Shown piece by piece: positions 8,267 to 17,275 of a DNA stretch of 64,000 nt. The position numbers were made by a program, and so were the translations under genes. Origin of the DNA: Ruegeria sp. HKCCA6707 (lineage in GTDB: Bacteria; Pseudomonadota; Alphaproteobacteria; Rhodobacterales; Rhodobacteraceae); assembly GCF_013033515.1 (NCBI RefSeq), contig NZ_WQEG01000001.1, positions 496,001 to 560,000 on the forward strand, written 5' to 3'. Below the pieces are notes generated by a model. It worked only from the letters and a program-made list of their open reading frames with translations. It was not told the origin of the DNA and did not search any database. The number at the start of each line of letters is the position of its first letter. Within the stretch, counting starts at the first letter, position 1.

Positions 8267-8277
8267 CTGCGTCGCAG
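8267..8277. promoter_or_regulatory. PhaR operator, phaP-proximal
   Basis: CTGCGTCGCAG is an exact match to the TGC-rich inverted repeat CTGC-N3-GCAG reported for PhaR proteins of Paracoccus and Rhodobacter. It lies about 68 bases upstream of the phaP start codon, in the phaC-phaP gap. Flanking bases extend the symmetry to TGCTGC/GCAGCA. Confidence 0.75.
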
Positions 8278-8296
8278 CATTTCAAGTTTTTTCTTG

Positions 8297-8307
8297 CTGC
8301 AGTGCAG
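8297..8307. promoter_or_regulatory. PhaR operator, phaP-distal
   Basis: CTGCAGTGCAG is a second exact CTGC-N3-GCAG site. It is centred 30 bases from the first, about three helical turns, which would place two PhaR dimers on the same DNA face. A+T-rich DNA on both sides (TTTTTTCTTG and AAAATTTTT) probably contains the phaP promoter. Confidence 0.75.
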
Positions 8308-8331
8308 AAAATTTTTAATCTCAAAATGAAA

Positions 8332-10134
8332 TCAGGCGCTTGCCTTGACCTTCACATACTCACCAGGGGCCGGTGCAAGGCTCGGATGATCCGAATCACC
8401 GGTCTGACGTGCAGGAACTTGCTTGCCAGAACGTTTCTTCAGCCATGCCTCCCACAGAGGCCACCACGACCCGTCGTTGAACGTGGCACCCTTCATCCAG
8501 TCGTCAGCATCGGCTTTGAGATCAGAGTTGGTGTAGTGACCGTATTTCTTTTTGCTCGGCGGGTTCACAATACCCGCGATGTGGCCGGATTCAGACACCA
8601 CAAAGGTTTTCGAGCGCGCCCCCATCTGCTGCACGCCGCGGTAACAGTCTTTCCAGGCGGCAATATGATCCGTTTCACAAGTGATCGCCATCACGGGAAC
8701 ATCCACATCACTGATCTGCAGCTTGTGCCCCATCAGGTCAAACCCACTGCCGACGAAATCGTTTCTCTGGCAAAGTCCGCGCAGGTATTGAATGGCCATC
8801 TTTCCGGGCAGGTTCGCGCCGTCACCGTTCCAGAACAAAAGATCAAACGCGGGTGGTGTTTCCCCCATCATGTAGCTGCGGATTGCGGGCGTATAGATCA
8901 GATCACGCGAGCGCAGGAACGACATGGTTCGGCCCAGTATCCAGGCGCGCAAAATACCATCCTTGGTGATCTGGTCCTCAATCCCGTCGACAAAGTCGTT
9001 TTGCAAAAACGGGGTGAACTCACCCTGCTCTCCGAAATCTGTCAGCGTGGTAAAGAACGTTGCTGACTTGACCGATTTGTCACCACGCTGTTTCAGCAAA
9101 GACAGCGTCAGGCTTAAGGTGGTCCCGGCAATGCAATAGCCAACGGCATTCACCTGTTTCACCTTGCAGATTTTCTTGACCTCTTCGATCGCGGTCAAAA
9201 AGCCGTCTTGAATATAGTCTTCCATCCCGACATCGGCAAAGGACTCATCTGGATTTACCCAGCTCACGACAAACAGGGTGTACCCTTGTTCGGTAACCCA
9301 TTTGATCAGGCTGTTTTGGGCTTTCAGGTCGAGGATATAGAATTTGTTGATCCAGGGGGGAAACAAGACAATGGGTGTCTCATGCACAGTGTCTGTCACA
9401 GCTTTATACTGGATCAGCTCGATCATGCGGTTGCGATAGATCACGTCGCCCGGCGTCGTCGCGATGTTGCCACCTACTTCGAACGCGCTGTCATCGGCCA
9501 GTTTGACCACCAATTCTCCGTTGTTCGCTTCTAGATCAGAGACCAGATTCTCGAGCCCCTTGATCAGCGACTGACCTTCGGTCTCGACGGCTTTTTCCAA
9601 TGCGTCCGGATTGGTGGCCAGAAAATTCGTCGGCGCCATCATGTCGATAATCTGCTGCGAAAAATAGCGCAGGCGCTGCTTGTCTTTCGAATCCATCTCT
9701 TCAACTGACGCAACCGCCTGTTCAATGGCTTCAGCATTTGTCTGATATTGCTGGCGGATGAAGCGGAAATAGGGGTTTGTGTCCCACATGGGATTGGAAA
9801 AACGACGATCTTTGGAAACCTGACTGGGTTCACCCACCTCGCCTTTTGCCATCGCCTGCTGCGCTTCGGCAAAGTTCAGCACCGACTTACCCCAATACTC
9901 GATTTGCTGTTCCAGGATCTTGGCCGGATTCTGCAGAGTCTCGGTCCAGTAAGCCGTTGCTGCTTTTGCAAAAAGCTCTTGATTCGGGCCGTCCAGCGCG
10001 GGGGAATGGGTTTGTTTTCCGGCCATGACTTCGACCAGCCGCTTGGACAATGCTTCGACTTTCTCCATATTTTCCTTAAGGCGTTCAATATGTTCTTCGG
10101 TCAATTCAGGAGTTTGGCCATCACTGGTTGTCAT
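8332..10134 (-). CDS. phaC: Class I poly(3-hydroxyalkanoate) synthase
   Basis: This 600-residue enzyme polymerises (R)-3-hydroxyacyl-CoA on the granule surface. The lipase-like box is GYCIAG with nucleophile Cys about 334, followed by Asp about 489 (CETDHIAAW) and His about 518 (SESGHIAG), an intact Cys-Asp-His triad. The PHA synthase N-terminal domain and FPPWINKFY strand are present. Length matches class I synthases, which act without PhaE. The ATG at 10134 is preferred (GGGA upstream); an in-frame GTG at 10149 would add five residues. It is divergent from phaZ, with a PhaR-type box between them, and is followed by phaP. Confidence 0.96.
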   Translation of the reverse strand: MTTSDGQTPELTEEHIERLKENMEKVEALSKRLVEVMAGKQTHSPALDGPNQELFAKAATAYWTETLQNPAKILEQQIEYWGKSVLNFAEAQQAMAKGEVGEPSQVSKDRRFSNPMWDTNPYFRFIRQQYQTNAEAIEQAVASVEEMDSKDKQRLRYFSQQIIDMMAPTNFLATNPDALEKAVETEGQSLIKGLENLVSDLEANNGELVVKLADDSAFEVGGNIATTPGDVIYRNRMIELIQYKAVTDTVHETPIVLFPPWINKFYILDLKAQNSLIKWVTEQGYTLFVVSWVNPDESFADVGMEDYIQDGFLTAIEEVKKICKVKQVNAVGYCIAGTTLSLTLSLLKQRGDKSVKSATFFTTLTDFGEQGEFTPFLQNDFVDGIEDQITKDGILRAWILGRTMSFLRSRDLIYTPAIRSYMMGETPPAFDLLFWNGDGANLPGKMAIQYLRGLCQRNDFVGSGFDLMGHKLQISDVDVPVMAITCETDHIAAWKDCYRGVQQMGARSKTFVVSESGHIAGIVNPPSKKKYGHYTNSDLKADADDWMKGATFNDGSWWPLWEAWLKKRSGKQVPARQTGDSDHPSLAPAPGEYVKVKASA

Positions 10135-10158
10135 TTTAACTATTCCCACTTACCCTTG

Positions 10159-10169
10159 CTGCTGTGCAG
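10159..10169. promoter_or_regulatory. PhaR operator in the phaC-phaZ divergent gap
   Basis: CTGCTGTGCAG is a third exact CTGC-N3-GCAG site. It lies 24 bases upstream of the phaC start and 76 bases upstream of the phaZ start. Being so close to phaC, it could block that promoter or read-in. It suggests that PhaR also controls synthase and perhaps depolymerase. Confidence 0.65.
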
Positions 10170-10245
10170 AATAACGTGGCTTTAACCTTCGGGCAAAGCG
10201 ACGTGTGGTCCGAACACTCGGGCAATCAAACAGGAGGCCCGTACC

Positions 10246-11520
10246 ATGCGTTATATGATGACTTATGACCTGATGGAAACCATGCGTAACACCAACCAGT
10301 GGCTTGGTGCTACCGCAAGTGCCATGGCCTCCTACCCGCAATTCTCGATGATCCCTAATCCGGCCTTCAACTGGATGGCCGCCTGGGGCGAGGTGACCGA
10401 GCGTACATTTCAACGCATGGTCGTCAAGCCCGACTGGGGTATCCACGCCTTCACCTGCGAGGACGGCAAAGATCATCTGGTCGATGTCGTGACTGTTTTG
10501 GAACGCCCCTTCGGCGACCTGATCCACTTCCGCGTCAACGGCCGCGAGGAACAGCCTCGCAAAGTCTTGCTGGTTGCGCCTATGTCGGGCCACTACGCCA
10601 CCTTGCTGCGGTCAACCGTCAAAAGTCTGCTGGTGAATTGCGAAGTCTATATCACCGATTGGCACAATGCCCGCGATATCCCGGTGTCCGAAGGCAAGTT
10701 CGACGTCGAAGACTACACGCTTTACCTGGTCGATTTCATGAAAGAATTGGGCCCCGAATCCCACGTGGTCGCGGTGTGCCAACCGGCGCCGCTCACTCTG
10801 GCCGCCACCGCCTATCTGGCCGAGGTCGAGCCCAAAGCCCAGCCCAGCACCCTGACGCTGATCGGTGGCCCGGTTGACCCGGACGCCACCCCCACAGAAG
10901 TGACAGATTTCGGACGGCGCGTCACGATGGGGCAACTGGAAGAAACCATGATCCAGCGTGTCGGTTTCAAGTACAAGGGCGTTGGTCGCATGGTCTATCC
11001 TGGACTGCTGCAACTGGCGTCGTTCATGTCGATGAACGCCGAACGCCACAGCAAGGCTTTCACCGATCAGATTCAGCGTGTGATGCGGGATGAAGCGTCA
11101 GACCACGATGCCCATAACCGGTTCTACGATGAGTATCTGGCCGTGATGGACATGACCGCAGAATTCTATCTGTCCACAGTCGAACGTGTCTTCAAGAACC
11201 GCGAGATCGCCCGCAATGAATTCGTCGTGGCCGGGCACAAGGTTGATATCGGCAAGATCACGGATGTCGCGGTCAAATCTGTCGAAGGCGCCAATGACGA
11301 CATCTCGGCCCCGGGCCAGTGTATCGCGGCGCTTGACCTGTGCACCGGTCTGCCGGACAGCAAGAAGGCCAGCCATGTGGAACCCGGTGCGGGTCACTAT
11401 GGCATCTTCGCAGGGCGCAGCTGGCGCGACAACATCCGCCCGCTTGTGATTGATTTCATGAATGAAAATAGCCGCAAGAAACCCCGCCGCCGCGCCGCGA
11501 ACAGCAACAAGGTGGCATGA
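10246..11520 (+). CDS. phaZ: Intracellular poly(3-hydroxybutyrate) depolymerase
   Basis: This is a 424-residue intracellular depolymerase of the type first known from Cupriavidus and Paracoccus. It has no signal peptide. The nucleophile is a Cys (about 178) in AVCQPAP, replacing the lipase-box Ser as usual in this family, and a C-terminal PGAGHYGIF supplies the His. The C-terminus is basic (KKPRRRA), possibly for granule contact. It degrades native granules to mobilise carbon and is transcribed away from phaC. Its stop overlaps the next gene's start by four bases (ATGA), so the two are co-translated. Confidence 0.93.
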   Translation: MRYMMTYDLMETMRNTNQWLGATASAMASYPQFSMIPNPAFNWMAAWGEVTERTFQRMVVKPDWGIHAFTCEDGKDHLVDVVTVLERPFGDLIHFRVNGREEQPRKVLLVAPMSGHYATLLRSTVKSLLVNCEVYITDWHNARDIPVSEGKFDVEDYTLYLVDFMKELGPESHVVAVCQPAPLTLAATAYLAEVEPKAQPSTLTLIGGPVDPDATPTEVTDFGRRVTMGQLEETMIQRVGFKYKGVGRMVYPGLLQLASFMSMNAERHSKAFTDQIQRVMRDEASDHDAHNRFYDEYLAVMDMTAEFYLSTVERVFKNREIARNEFVVAGHKVDIGKITDVAVKSVEGANDDISAPGQCIAALDLCTGLPDSKKASHVEPGAGHYGIFAGRSWRDNIRPLVIDFMNENSRKKPRRRAANSNKVA

Positions 11521-12101
11521 CCCCCGGCCCTGACCAGGGGTTGATCTTTTCCTGCTCATGCGGGGCGCTGACAGGACGCATTTCCGAGCGTGGTGCGCGA
11601 ACCGGGACTCATGTTGTGTGCTTTTGTCACGACTGCCGCGCGGCCCAGGTTTATTTCGGACAACCCGACCCTGCTCCGGGTCCGGTGAATGTCTTTCAAA
11701 TGTCACCGGAAGAGATCACATTCCTGTCCGGCAAAGAGAACCTCTCCTGCATGCGCCTTAGCCCCAAAGGCATGCTGCGCTGGTACGCCAAGTGCTGTAA
11801 CGCGCCGTTGGCAACGACAAGCCCCACCCCCAAAATCCCGTTTGCGGGTTTTGACGTGAACCGGTTACGCGCCCCTGTGTCTATTGGCCCTGTGACCACA
11901 CGCGGCTTCGTCCCGCGCGGGAATGGCAAACAATCACATGAAAAGCTGCATTACGCAGCGTGGGGGCTAGTCAAACGGATTGTGCCGTCCCGTCTCGTGG
12001 GGCGCTGGAAAAACACACCCTTTTTCGATGTCGCAACAGGAACGCCCTGCGTCACCCCGACAACCCTGTCAAAATCTGAACGCGCGGCACTGTATCCCTA
12101 A
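11517..12101 (+). CDS. Cys-rich DUF6151-type protein, possibly zinc-binding
   Basis: This 194-residue protein carries CSCG (about 12-15), CFCHDC (about 35-40) and a CC pair (about 92-93). The arrangement resembles the zinc-binding GFA-like fold, and I recognise it as the DUF6151 group. The function is unknown. It overlaps phaZ by ATGA, so it is probably made together with the depolymerase, but no PHA role is established. A basic segment near 150-165 (VKRIVPSRLVGRWK) could face a membrane or a nucleic acid. Its last four bases overlap the convergent gene ending at 12098. Confidence 0.72.
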   Translation: MTPGPDQGLIFSCSCGALTGRISERGARTGTHVVCFCHDCRAAQVYFGQPDPAPGPVNVFQMSPEEITFLSGKENLSCMRLSPKGMLRWYAKCCNAPLATTSPTPKIPFAGFDVNRLRAPVSIGPVTTRGFVPRGNGKQSHEKLHYAAWGLVKRIVPSRLVGRWKNTPFFDVATGTPCVTPTTLSKSERAALYP

Positions 12102-12502
12102 AGCCAAGTCAGCCTGGCCCGACCAAGCGACGTGTTGTGTTGGACGCACCAGATATAGACCTCGTTAAATTCGATCGGCGTAAGCTTGGGCCCAATCGGA
12201 AAACTCTGTGCGCCCCGAAACTGCGTCAGCTCTCCGATGATGGCGTCGCGGCGAAAACCATCCTGACCCAGCGCAACCCACGGATCCGGCGAGCCGTCAT
12301 GGACAAAATCCATCTCAAGATAGACAGCCCATTGATCCGCATTCTGAAAAAGCGACACACCGCCCGCGGTACTTCCAGTGGTAAACCGTCCCTCTGCGCG
12401 TCGTTTCCCTTCGGGCGCGGCCCAAATCTGATCGGGCACCAACGAAGCCGACATCATTCCGGCCAATATGACCCGTCTTTTCAAAAGACACCTCTTGCTC
12501 AT
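12098..12502 (-). CDS. Exported DM13-domain-like protein
   Basis: This 134-residue protein has a basic N-terminus (MSKRCLLKRR), a hydrophobic core and an Ala-x-Ala-type end near residue 28, a plausible export signal. The mature part has a beta-rich pattern ending in VYIWCVQHNTSLGRARL. That resembles the DM13 domain, in which a Cys in a VxIWC motif is conserved and a redox role has been proposed. It starts four bases after the stop of the M15-like gene, in the same minus-strand run. Function is inferred only from this resemblance. Confidence 0.6.
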   Translation of the reverse strand: MSKRCLLKRRVILAGMMSASLVPDQIWAAPEGKRRAEGRFTTGSTAGGVSLFQNADQWAVYLEMDFVHDGSPDPWVALGQDGFRRDAIIGELTQFRGAQSFPIGPKLTPIEFNEVYIWCVQHNTSLGRARLTWL

Positions 12503-12506
12503 CTCG

Positions 12507-13145
12507 TCACACCGGATACCGGATCCCGCGAAAACTTGGGAAATCACCATAACGTGTTTGGCGCTCCTCAAGCCTTTCATCTGGCGTCCCACCGGGGCGC
12601 AGCAGGCAGCCTCGGGGCGCAATATAGCTATCGATCCGCTTCACAGGCGTTGGTCGCCACACCAAATTGAATGCGCAAAGCTTGGGGAAAAACCAAATCT
12701 CGGAATAGTCGATATGGTCATGCATCCACCAGGCCAGATCCCGCCAATCGCGCCCCTTTGCATAGCGATCCGCAAACCAGGGGATCACGACTGAGGCCCC
12801 GGCGATGCGATCCTCGCCGCTGCCGCGATCCCAGATATGACATTCCATCGGATTGTCATTGCGCGCGCAGTTCAGTTTGTTTTCATTGCCGAACCGGTTC
12901 AAATCCGGCGCACGATAGGCCGACCGGATGGCGATCCGACCAAAGGTTTCCTGCAGTGGATCCAGCAAGGTTTCACACAGAGCCCGCCCCGTTTCGATGG
13001 CAAGGTCGGGGTCGTCGGGGATATTCTGGATCTGGTGAATGTTTCCGATTTCGGAATACAGAAACTCGCGCATGAAAAAGTGACGCGACAACCGCACGCG
13101 GCCCAAAGTTTCAAGGCTCCACATGCTTTTCGGTTTGCGCATCAT
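12507..13145 (-). CDS. Divergent peptidase-M15-like / hedgehog-DD-peptidase fold protein
   Basis: This 212-residue protein has the opening pattern of M15 peptidases: SRHFFMREFL, then PLQETFG followed by IAIRSAYRAPDLNRFG, then CHIWD. These align with the strands before the first zinc ligands of D-Ala-D-Ala carboxypeptidases. The second His-x-His part is not evident (FNLVWRP where WxHxS is expected), so zinc catalysis is doubtful. There is no export signal. It overlaps the hydrolase gene upstream by four bases and is followed four bases later by the DM13-like gene. I do not know a characterised member; the fold assignment is moderate. Confidence 0.6.
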   Translation of the reverse strand: MMRKPKSMWSLETLGRVRLSRHFFMREFLYSEIGNIHQIQNIPDDPDLAIETGRALCETLLDPLQETFGRIAIRSAYRAPDLNRFGNENKLNCARNDNPMECHIWDRGSGEDRIAGASVVIPWFADRYAKGRDWRDLAWWMHDHIDYSEIWFFPKLCAFNLVWRPTPVKRIDSYIAPRGCLLRPGGTPDERLEERQTRYGDFPSFRGIRYPV

Positions 13146-14137
13146 TCGATCCCTTGCTCGGCCAGCCAGGCGAGCATACCGGCCACCGCATCTTCGGTCT
13201 GTCCGGGAGACATCAATCGGCCCGCAATGACATGTGACTGCGGATCATCATCCGGACCCATTGTCACGAGGTTGGCCGTAGCAAACCCTCCCCAAGCGCG
13301 CGCCACATCATGTGTCCGGTCAGGGCGTACGACCTGATCATCTTCTGAGAACCAGAACAAAGCCGGGTTTTGTGCACCCGCAAAATCCAACGCATAAACC
13401 GCGTCCACCAGAACAGACATCGGCACAACAGCCGTCCACGGATAATTCGTCGACCAATACAGGTTCCTCTCGGGGTCTGGCCCCGGCGGATTGCGGACAT
13501 CCCCCATCACAAGAGGCAACCAAGTGCGGGCCAGTGGCAAGGTGGGCACCCAGGCACCCGGCGTGTTGACGCCAAAATTGGGCGAGACAAAGATCATCGC
13601 CGCCACCTTCTGGCTCAGCTCACGATCCAAGGCAGCCGCCGCAGCCAGCGTACCGCCGGTTGATGTCGACAAAACAATGACCTCATCCCCGACAGCCCGC
13701 GCGGCGGCCAAAGCCTCTGCCGTGTCCTCCATCCACCCAACTGCGGTGGCTTCCCCCATCGCCGCACCCTCACGGCCATGCCCCTGCAGACGGGTATAAA
13801 CCAGATTGGCGCCAAGTGCGTCGGCTAGAAGATCCGGCACCGGGCGGATTTCCTCAGAGCTGGCAGAAAACCCATGGATATAGAGCACGGCGTACCGCGT
13901 GCGTTGTTCCCGGAACCCCTCCTGCCAGATCACCCGCTTTTCCACGCCCGGAACGATATCGTCAAAACCGCTTTCGACGCTTTCAAAATAGACCTGCACC
14001 CCTTCGCCAAACTTGCGGGCATCAAAGCGCGGGTTCAAATCTACAGGCTCTCGCGGGGCAATCAGGCAAACTCCGACACCAACCAGCAAAAGGATCAACA
14101 GGATCCGGCCAATCACCCAGCCAGCCCTGCGCATCAA
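13142..14137 (-). CDS. Membrane-anchored alpha/beta hydrolase
   Basis: This is a 331-residue protein with an N-terminal membrane anchor (about residues 8-27, GRILLILLLVGVGVCL) and a periplasmic-looking alpha/beta hydrolase domain. Visible are the oxyanion loop YIHGFSAS, the nucleophile turn STSTGG with Ser, the acid in SEDDQVV and the His in QSHVIAG. It could be an esterase or lipase acting at the envelope; the substrate is unknown. Four-base overlaps on both sides (ATGA at 14134-14137 and at 13142-13145) tie it to the flanking genes in one operon. Confidence 0.8.
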   Translation of the reverse strand: MMRRAGWVIGRILLILLLVGVGVCLIAPREPVDLNPRFDARKFGEGVQVYFESVESGFDDIVPGVEKRVIWQEGFREQRTRYAVLYIHGFSASSEEIRPVPDLLADALGANLVYTRLQGHGREGAAMGEATAVGWMEDTAEALAAARAVGDEVIVLSTSTGGTLAAAAALDRELSQKVAAMIFVSPNFGVNTPGAWVPTLPLARTWLPLVMGDVRNPPGPDPERNLYWSTNYPWTAVVPMSVLVDAVYALDFAGAQNPALFWFSEDDQVVRPDRTHDVARAWGGFATANLVTMGPDDDPQSHVIAGRLMSPGQTEDAVAGMLAWLAEQGIE

Positions 14138-14883
14138 TGATCACCCATCACATCCAGAACCGCCTGCTCGATCATCTGCAGGCACGGCCCGTCCGAGAAC
14201 CTGTGATCCGCATCCTTGACCAGCAACAACCGCATATCCGGGCCCGTGGCATGCTCGATCAACCGCACAGCTGTCTCTGTCGACACTGCCGTATCCGCTG
14301 TGCCCTGCAGAAACCGCACCGGAAACGGCAGGTCCAAGGGCGTCCGCAGCACCAGCCGCCTGCGCCCATCTTCGATCATCCGCTTTGTGATGATGTAAGG
14401 CTCCATGTAATCCGACGGCAATTCCACATGGCCCACCGCTTCTAGCGCCGCCTTCTGAGCGTCTGAGAAGGACGCCCAATAGCCATCTTCGGTGAAATCA
14501 GGCGCCGCCGCGATCGTGACCAGCCCGGCAATCCGCTCGGGCTTGGCCCGCGCCAAAAGCAACGCCTGCCACCCGCCCATGGACGATCCAACAACCACCA
14601 AGGGCCCTTCCGTCAATGCGTCCATTGCCGCCAGAGTATCTTCGTGCCAATCCCCGATACACCCGTCCGTAAACGCACCCGAGCTTTCGCCGTGGCCCGA
14701 ATAGTCAAAGCGCAAAAATGCCTGCCCGCGCGCCTGTGCCCAAGCCTCCAAGTGCACCGCTTTGGTGCCCTCCATATCCGATTTCAGCCCTCCCAAGAAC
14801 ACTATCGTCGGGCCGACGCCGGCACTCTTGTGATAAGCCAACCGCCGCCCTTGCGCCGTCTGCAGAAATTCCGTCGCTGCCAT
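14134..14883 (-). CDS. Alpha/beta hydrolase (ABHD10-like serine hydrolase)
   Basis: This is a 249-residue cytosolic alpha/beta hydrolase. It has VFLGGLKSDMEGTKA near the oxyanion loop, DYSGHGESSG, the nucleophile elbow GSSMGG, the acid region LQGTADTAV and the catalytic His in KDADHRFSD. The pattern resembles the ABHD10/palmitoyl-protein thioesterase-like group, though the substrate is not predictable. The start at 14883 is supported by GAGGG upstream; a longer frame to 15042 runs into a G+C-rich hairpin region and is not credible. It is the first gene of the four-gene minus-strand run ending at 12098. Confidence 0.82.
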   Translation of the reverse strand: MAATEFLQTAQGRRLAYHKSAGVGPTIVFLGGLKSDMEGTKAVHLEAWAQARGQAFLRFDYSGHGESSGAFTDGCIGDWHEDTLAAMDALTEGPLVVVGSSMGGWQALLLARAKPERIAGLVTIAAAPDFTEDGYWASFSDAQKAALEAVGHVELPSDYMEPYIITKRMIEDGRRRLVLRTPLDLPFPVRFLQGTADTAVSTETAVRLIEHATGPDMRLLLVKDADHRFSDGPCLQMIEQAVLDVMGDH

Positions 14884-14974
14884 GAAACCCTCTTCACTTT
14901 TCCAAGCATCATGCACGCGCCCGTCGCAAGCGCAATCGCCCCTGCTTCTTCTTGTTCCAAATACGGCGGGGAGC

Positions 14975-14995
14975 GCGAGGGGCAGCGCCCCTCGC
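14975..14995. repeat. G+C-rich inverted repeat in the hydrolase-thrS gap
   Basis: GCGAGGGGC and GCCCCTCGC form a 9-bp perfect stem with a 3-base loop, and the flanking GGGGAG and CCCC extend it imperfectly. It lies in the 213-base gap between divergent genes. It is not followed by a T-run on either strand. It may be a dispersed intergenic palindrome or an mRNA leader structure of thrS. Confidence 0.55.
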
Positions 14996-15096
14996 CCCAA
15001 CCCTTGACACCTGTCCCTGCACCTGCCAAAGCAGCGCGACACATATAACCCGCAACCGGGCGTTCAGTGGGCGCCAAACCGACGAGGAGAGCCGAA

Positions 15097-17055
15097 ATGG
15101 CCCTGGATTCAAAATCCGTCTCACTCACCTTTCCTGATGGCAATGCACGATCTTATGACGCAGGCGTAACTCCCGCGCAGGTCGCCACCGATATCTCGAC
15201 CTCGCTGGCAAAAAAGGCCATCTCGGCCACGGTGAACGGCCAGCACTGGGATCTGCAATGGCCCATTGACGCTGATGCGCAAATCGCCATTCACACCATG
15301 AAGGATGAGGCGCAGGCCAACGAGCTGATCCGTCACGATCTGGCGCATATCATGGCCCGAGCGGTACAGGAGATCTGGCCCGACACCAAGGTCACCATCG
15401 GTCCCGTCATCGACAATGGCTGGTATTACGACTTTGACCGGGCCGAGCCTTTCACCCCCGAAGATCTCGGCGCCATCGAGAAAAAGATGAAGGAGATCAT
15501 CAACAAACGCGAAGCGGTCACCACCGAGGTCTGGGACCGCCAGCGCGCGATTGATTTCTACACCGAGAACAACGAGCCCTATAAGGTCGAGTTGATCGAC
15601 GCCATCCCCGGCGATGAACCGCTGCGCATGTATTGGCACGGCGACTGGCAGGACCTGTGCCGCGGCCCGCATCTTCAGCACACCGGACAGGTGCCCGGTG
15701 ATGCGTTCAAACTGATGTCCATCGCCGGAGCCTATTGGCGCGGCGACAGCAACCGTCAGATGTTGCAACGCATTTATGGCGTGGCCTTCACCGGTAAGGA
15801 AAAGCTCAAAGCTCACCTGCATATGCTGGAAGAGGCCGCCAAGCGCGACCACCGCAAGCTGGGCCGCGAGATGGACCTGTTCCACATGCAGGAAGAGGCC
15901 CCCGGTCAGATCTTCTGGCACCCCAACGGCTGGACCATCTACACTCAGTTGCAGGACTATATGCGCCGCAAGCAACATGCGGGCGGCTATGTCGAGGTCA
16001 ACACCCCGCAGGTCGTCGATCGTAAACTGTGGGAACGTTCGGGCCACTGGGACAAGTATCAAGAGCATATGTTCATCGTCGAAGTTGACGAGGAGCATGC
16101 CCGCGAAAAGGCTGTGAACGCTCTGAAGCCGATGAACTGCCCCTGCCATGTCGAGATCTTCAAACAGGGCCTGAAATCCTATCGCGACCTGCCGCTGCGC
16201 ATGGCCGAGTTCGGCTCGTGCGCGCGCTATGAACCCTCGGGCGCGCTGCACGGGATCATGCGGGTGCGCGGCTTTGCACAGGATGACGCGCATATCTTTT
16301 CGACCGAGGATCAAATCGGCGATGAATGCGCGCGGTTCATCGGCTTCCTCACGGATGTCTACAAAGACCTCGGATTTGAAAGCTTCAAGGTCAAATTCTC
16401 GGACCGTCCCGAGCAGCGGGCTGGTTCGGACGAAACCTGGGACAAGGCCGAAGAGGCGCTGCTGACCGCCACCCGCGCTGCAGGAGTGGAGCCCGAGTTG
16501 AACCCCGGCGAAGGTGCATTCTACGGCCCCAAGTTGGAATTCGTTTTGACCGACGCCATCGGGCGCGACTGGCAATGCGGAACGTTCCAGGTGGATTTCG
16601 TTCTGCCTGAACGGCTGGACGCCAGCTATGTCGGCGCGGATGGGGCCAAACACCGGCCCGTCATGCTGCACCGCGCTTGCCTGGGCTCGTTCGAGCGCTT
16701 CATTGGCATCCTGATCGAAGAACACGCGGGCAAACTGCCCTTCTGGCTGGCCCCGCGTCAGGTTGTCGTCGCATCGATCACCTCGGATGCTGACGCCTAT
16801 GTTGCCGAAGTTGTGGAAACCCTGAGTGCCGCTGGCGTACGGGCCGAAGCGGACATTCGCAACGAAAAGATCAACTACAAGGTTCGCGAGCACTCGGTGG
16901 GTAAAGTCCCTGTGATTCTGGCCATCGGACACCGCGAGGTTGAAGAACGCACCGTCAGCGTGCGTCGCCTGGGTGAAAAACAGACGCAGGTTCAGCCGCT
17001 TGACGTTGTAACAAATGAGCTTTCGACAGCCGCAACGCCACCGGACTTGCTGTAA
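15097..17055 (+). CDS. thrS: Threonine--tRNA ligase
   Basis: This 652-residue class II aminoacyl-tRNA synthetase charges tRNA-Thr. An N-terminal TGS domain ([11 protein letters not shown]) is followed by the editing domain with its [11 protein letters not shown] region. The catalytic core has the zinc-binding MNCPCH, motif 2 ([12 protein letters not shown]) and motif 3 ([14 protein letters not shown]), and an anticodon-binding domain starts near [11 protein letters not shown]. The start is the ATG at 15097 with GAGGAG upstream; an upstream in-frame start lies before that ribosome site. It stands alone, with a terminator-like stem after its stop. Confidence 0.97.
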   Translation: MALDSKSVSLTFPDGNARSYDAGVTPAQVATDISTSLAKKAISATVNGQHWDLQWPIDADAQIAIHTMKDEAQANELIRHDLAHIMARAVQEIWPDTKVTIGPVIDNGWYYDFDRAEPFTPEDLGAIEKKMKEIINKREAVTTEVWDRQRAIDFYTENNEPYKVELIDAIPGDEPLRMYWHGDWQDLCRGPHLQHTGQVPGDAFKLMSIAGAYWRGDSNRQMLQRIYGVAFTGKEKLKAHLHMLEEAAKRDHRKLGREMDLFHMQEEAPGQIFWHPNGWTIYTQLQDYMRRKQHAGGYVEVNTPQVVDRKLWERSGHWDKYQEHMFIVEVDEEHAREKAVNALKPMNCPCHVEIFKQGLKSYRDLPLRMAEFGSCARYEPSGALHGIMRVRGFAQDDAHIFSTEDQIGDECARFIGFLTDVYKDLGFESFKVKFSDRPEQRAGSDETWDKAEEALLTATRAAGVEPELNPGEGAFYGPKLEFVLTDAIGRDWQCGTFQVDFVLPERLDASYVGADGAKHRPVMLHRACLGSFERFIGILIEEHAGKLPFWLAPRQVVVASITSDADAYVAEVVETLSAAGVRAEADIRNEKINYKVREHSVGKVPVILAIGHREVEERTVSVRRLGEKQTQVQPLDVVTNELSTAATPPDLL

Positions 17056-17077
17056 CATTCGGCGTGAAATTGCCCTG

Positions 17078-17105
17078 AATCCGGCCCTGAACACCGGGCC
17101 GGATT
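17078..17105 (+). terminator. Terminator-like stem after thrS
   Basis: AATCCGGCCC (17078-17087) and GGGCCGGATT (17096-17105) form a perfect 10-bp stem with an 8-base loop, 22 bases after the thrS stop. The following sequence (GAAACAATTTACAATTTTC) has only broken T-runs. It may end transcription or protect the thrS mRNA 3' end. Confidence 0.55.
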
Positions 17106-17275
17106 GAAACAATTTACAATTTTCAATTCGAAAACAATGTGTTAACCTTCAACAGGCCATGACAGTCTTTGACGGGGTTGTGAGACACGGGCTCGTGAAT
17201 TCACCTCGGGCGTCCAAGCCACTACTTTGTCATTGTCACAAGCAGACATACGCAGTCACTAGAAGGATTTCCGAG

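Noticed and set aside
15121..17112. A 663-codon open frame on the strand opposite thrS
   Set aside because: It is the antisense shadow of a highly conserved, G+C-rich gene; it has no ribosome site and no recognisable domain.
17141..17170. GTTAACC-type sequence before the bufferin precursor as an ECF sigma promoter
   Set aside because: A GTTAACC-like -35 is present, but a matching -10 at the usual spacing is not convincing and no sigma factor gene is adjacent.
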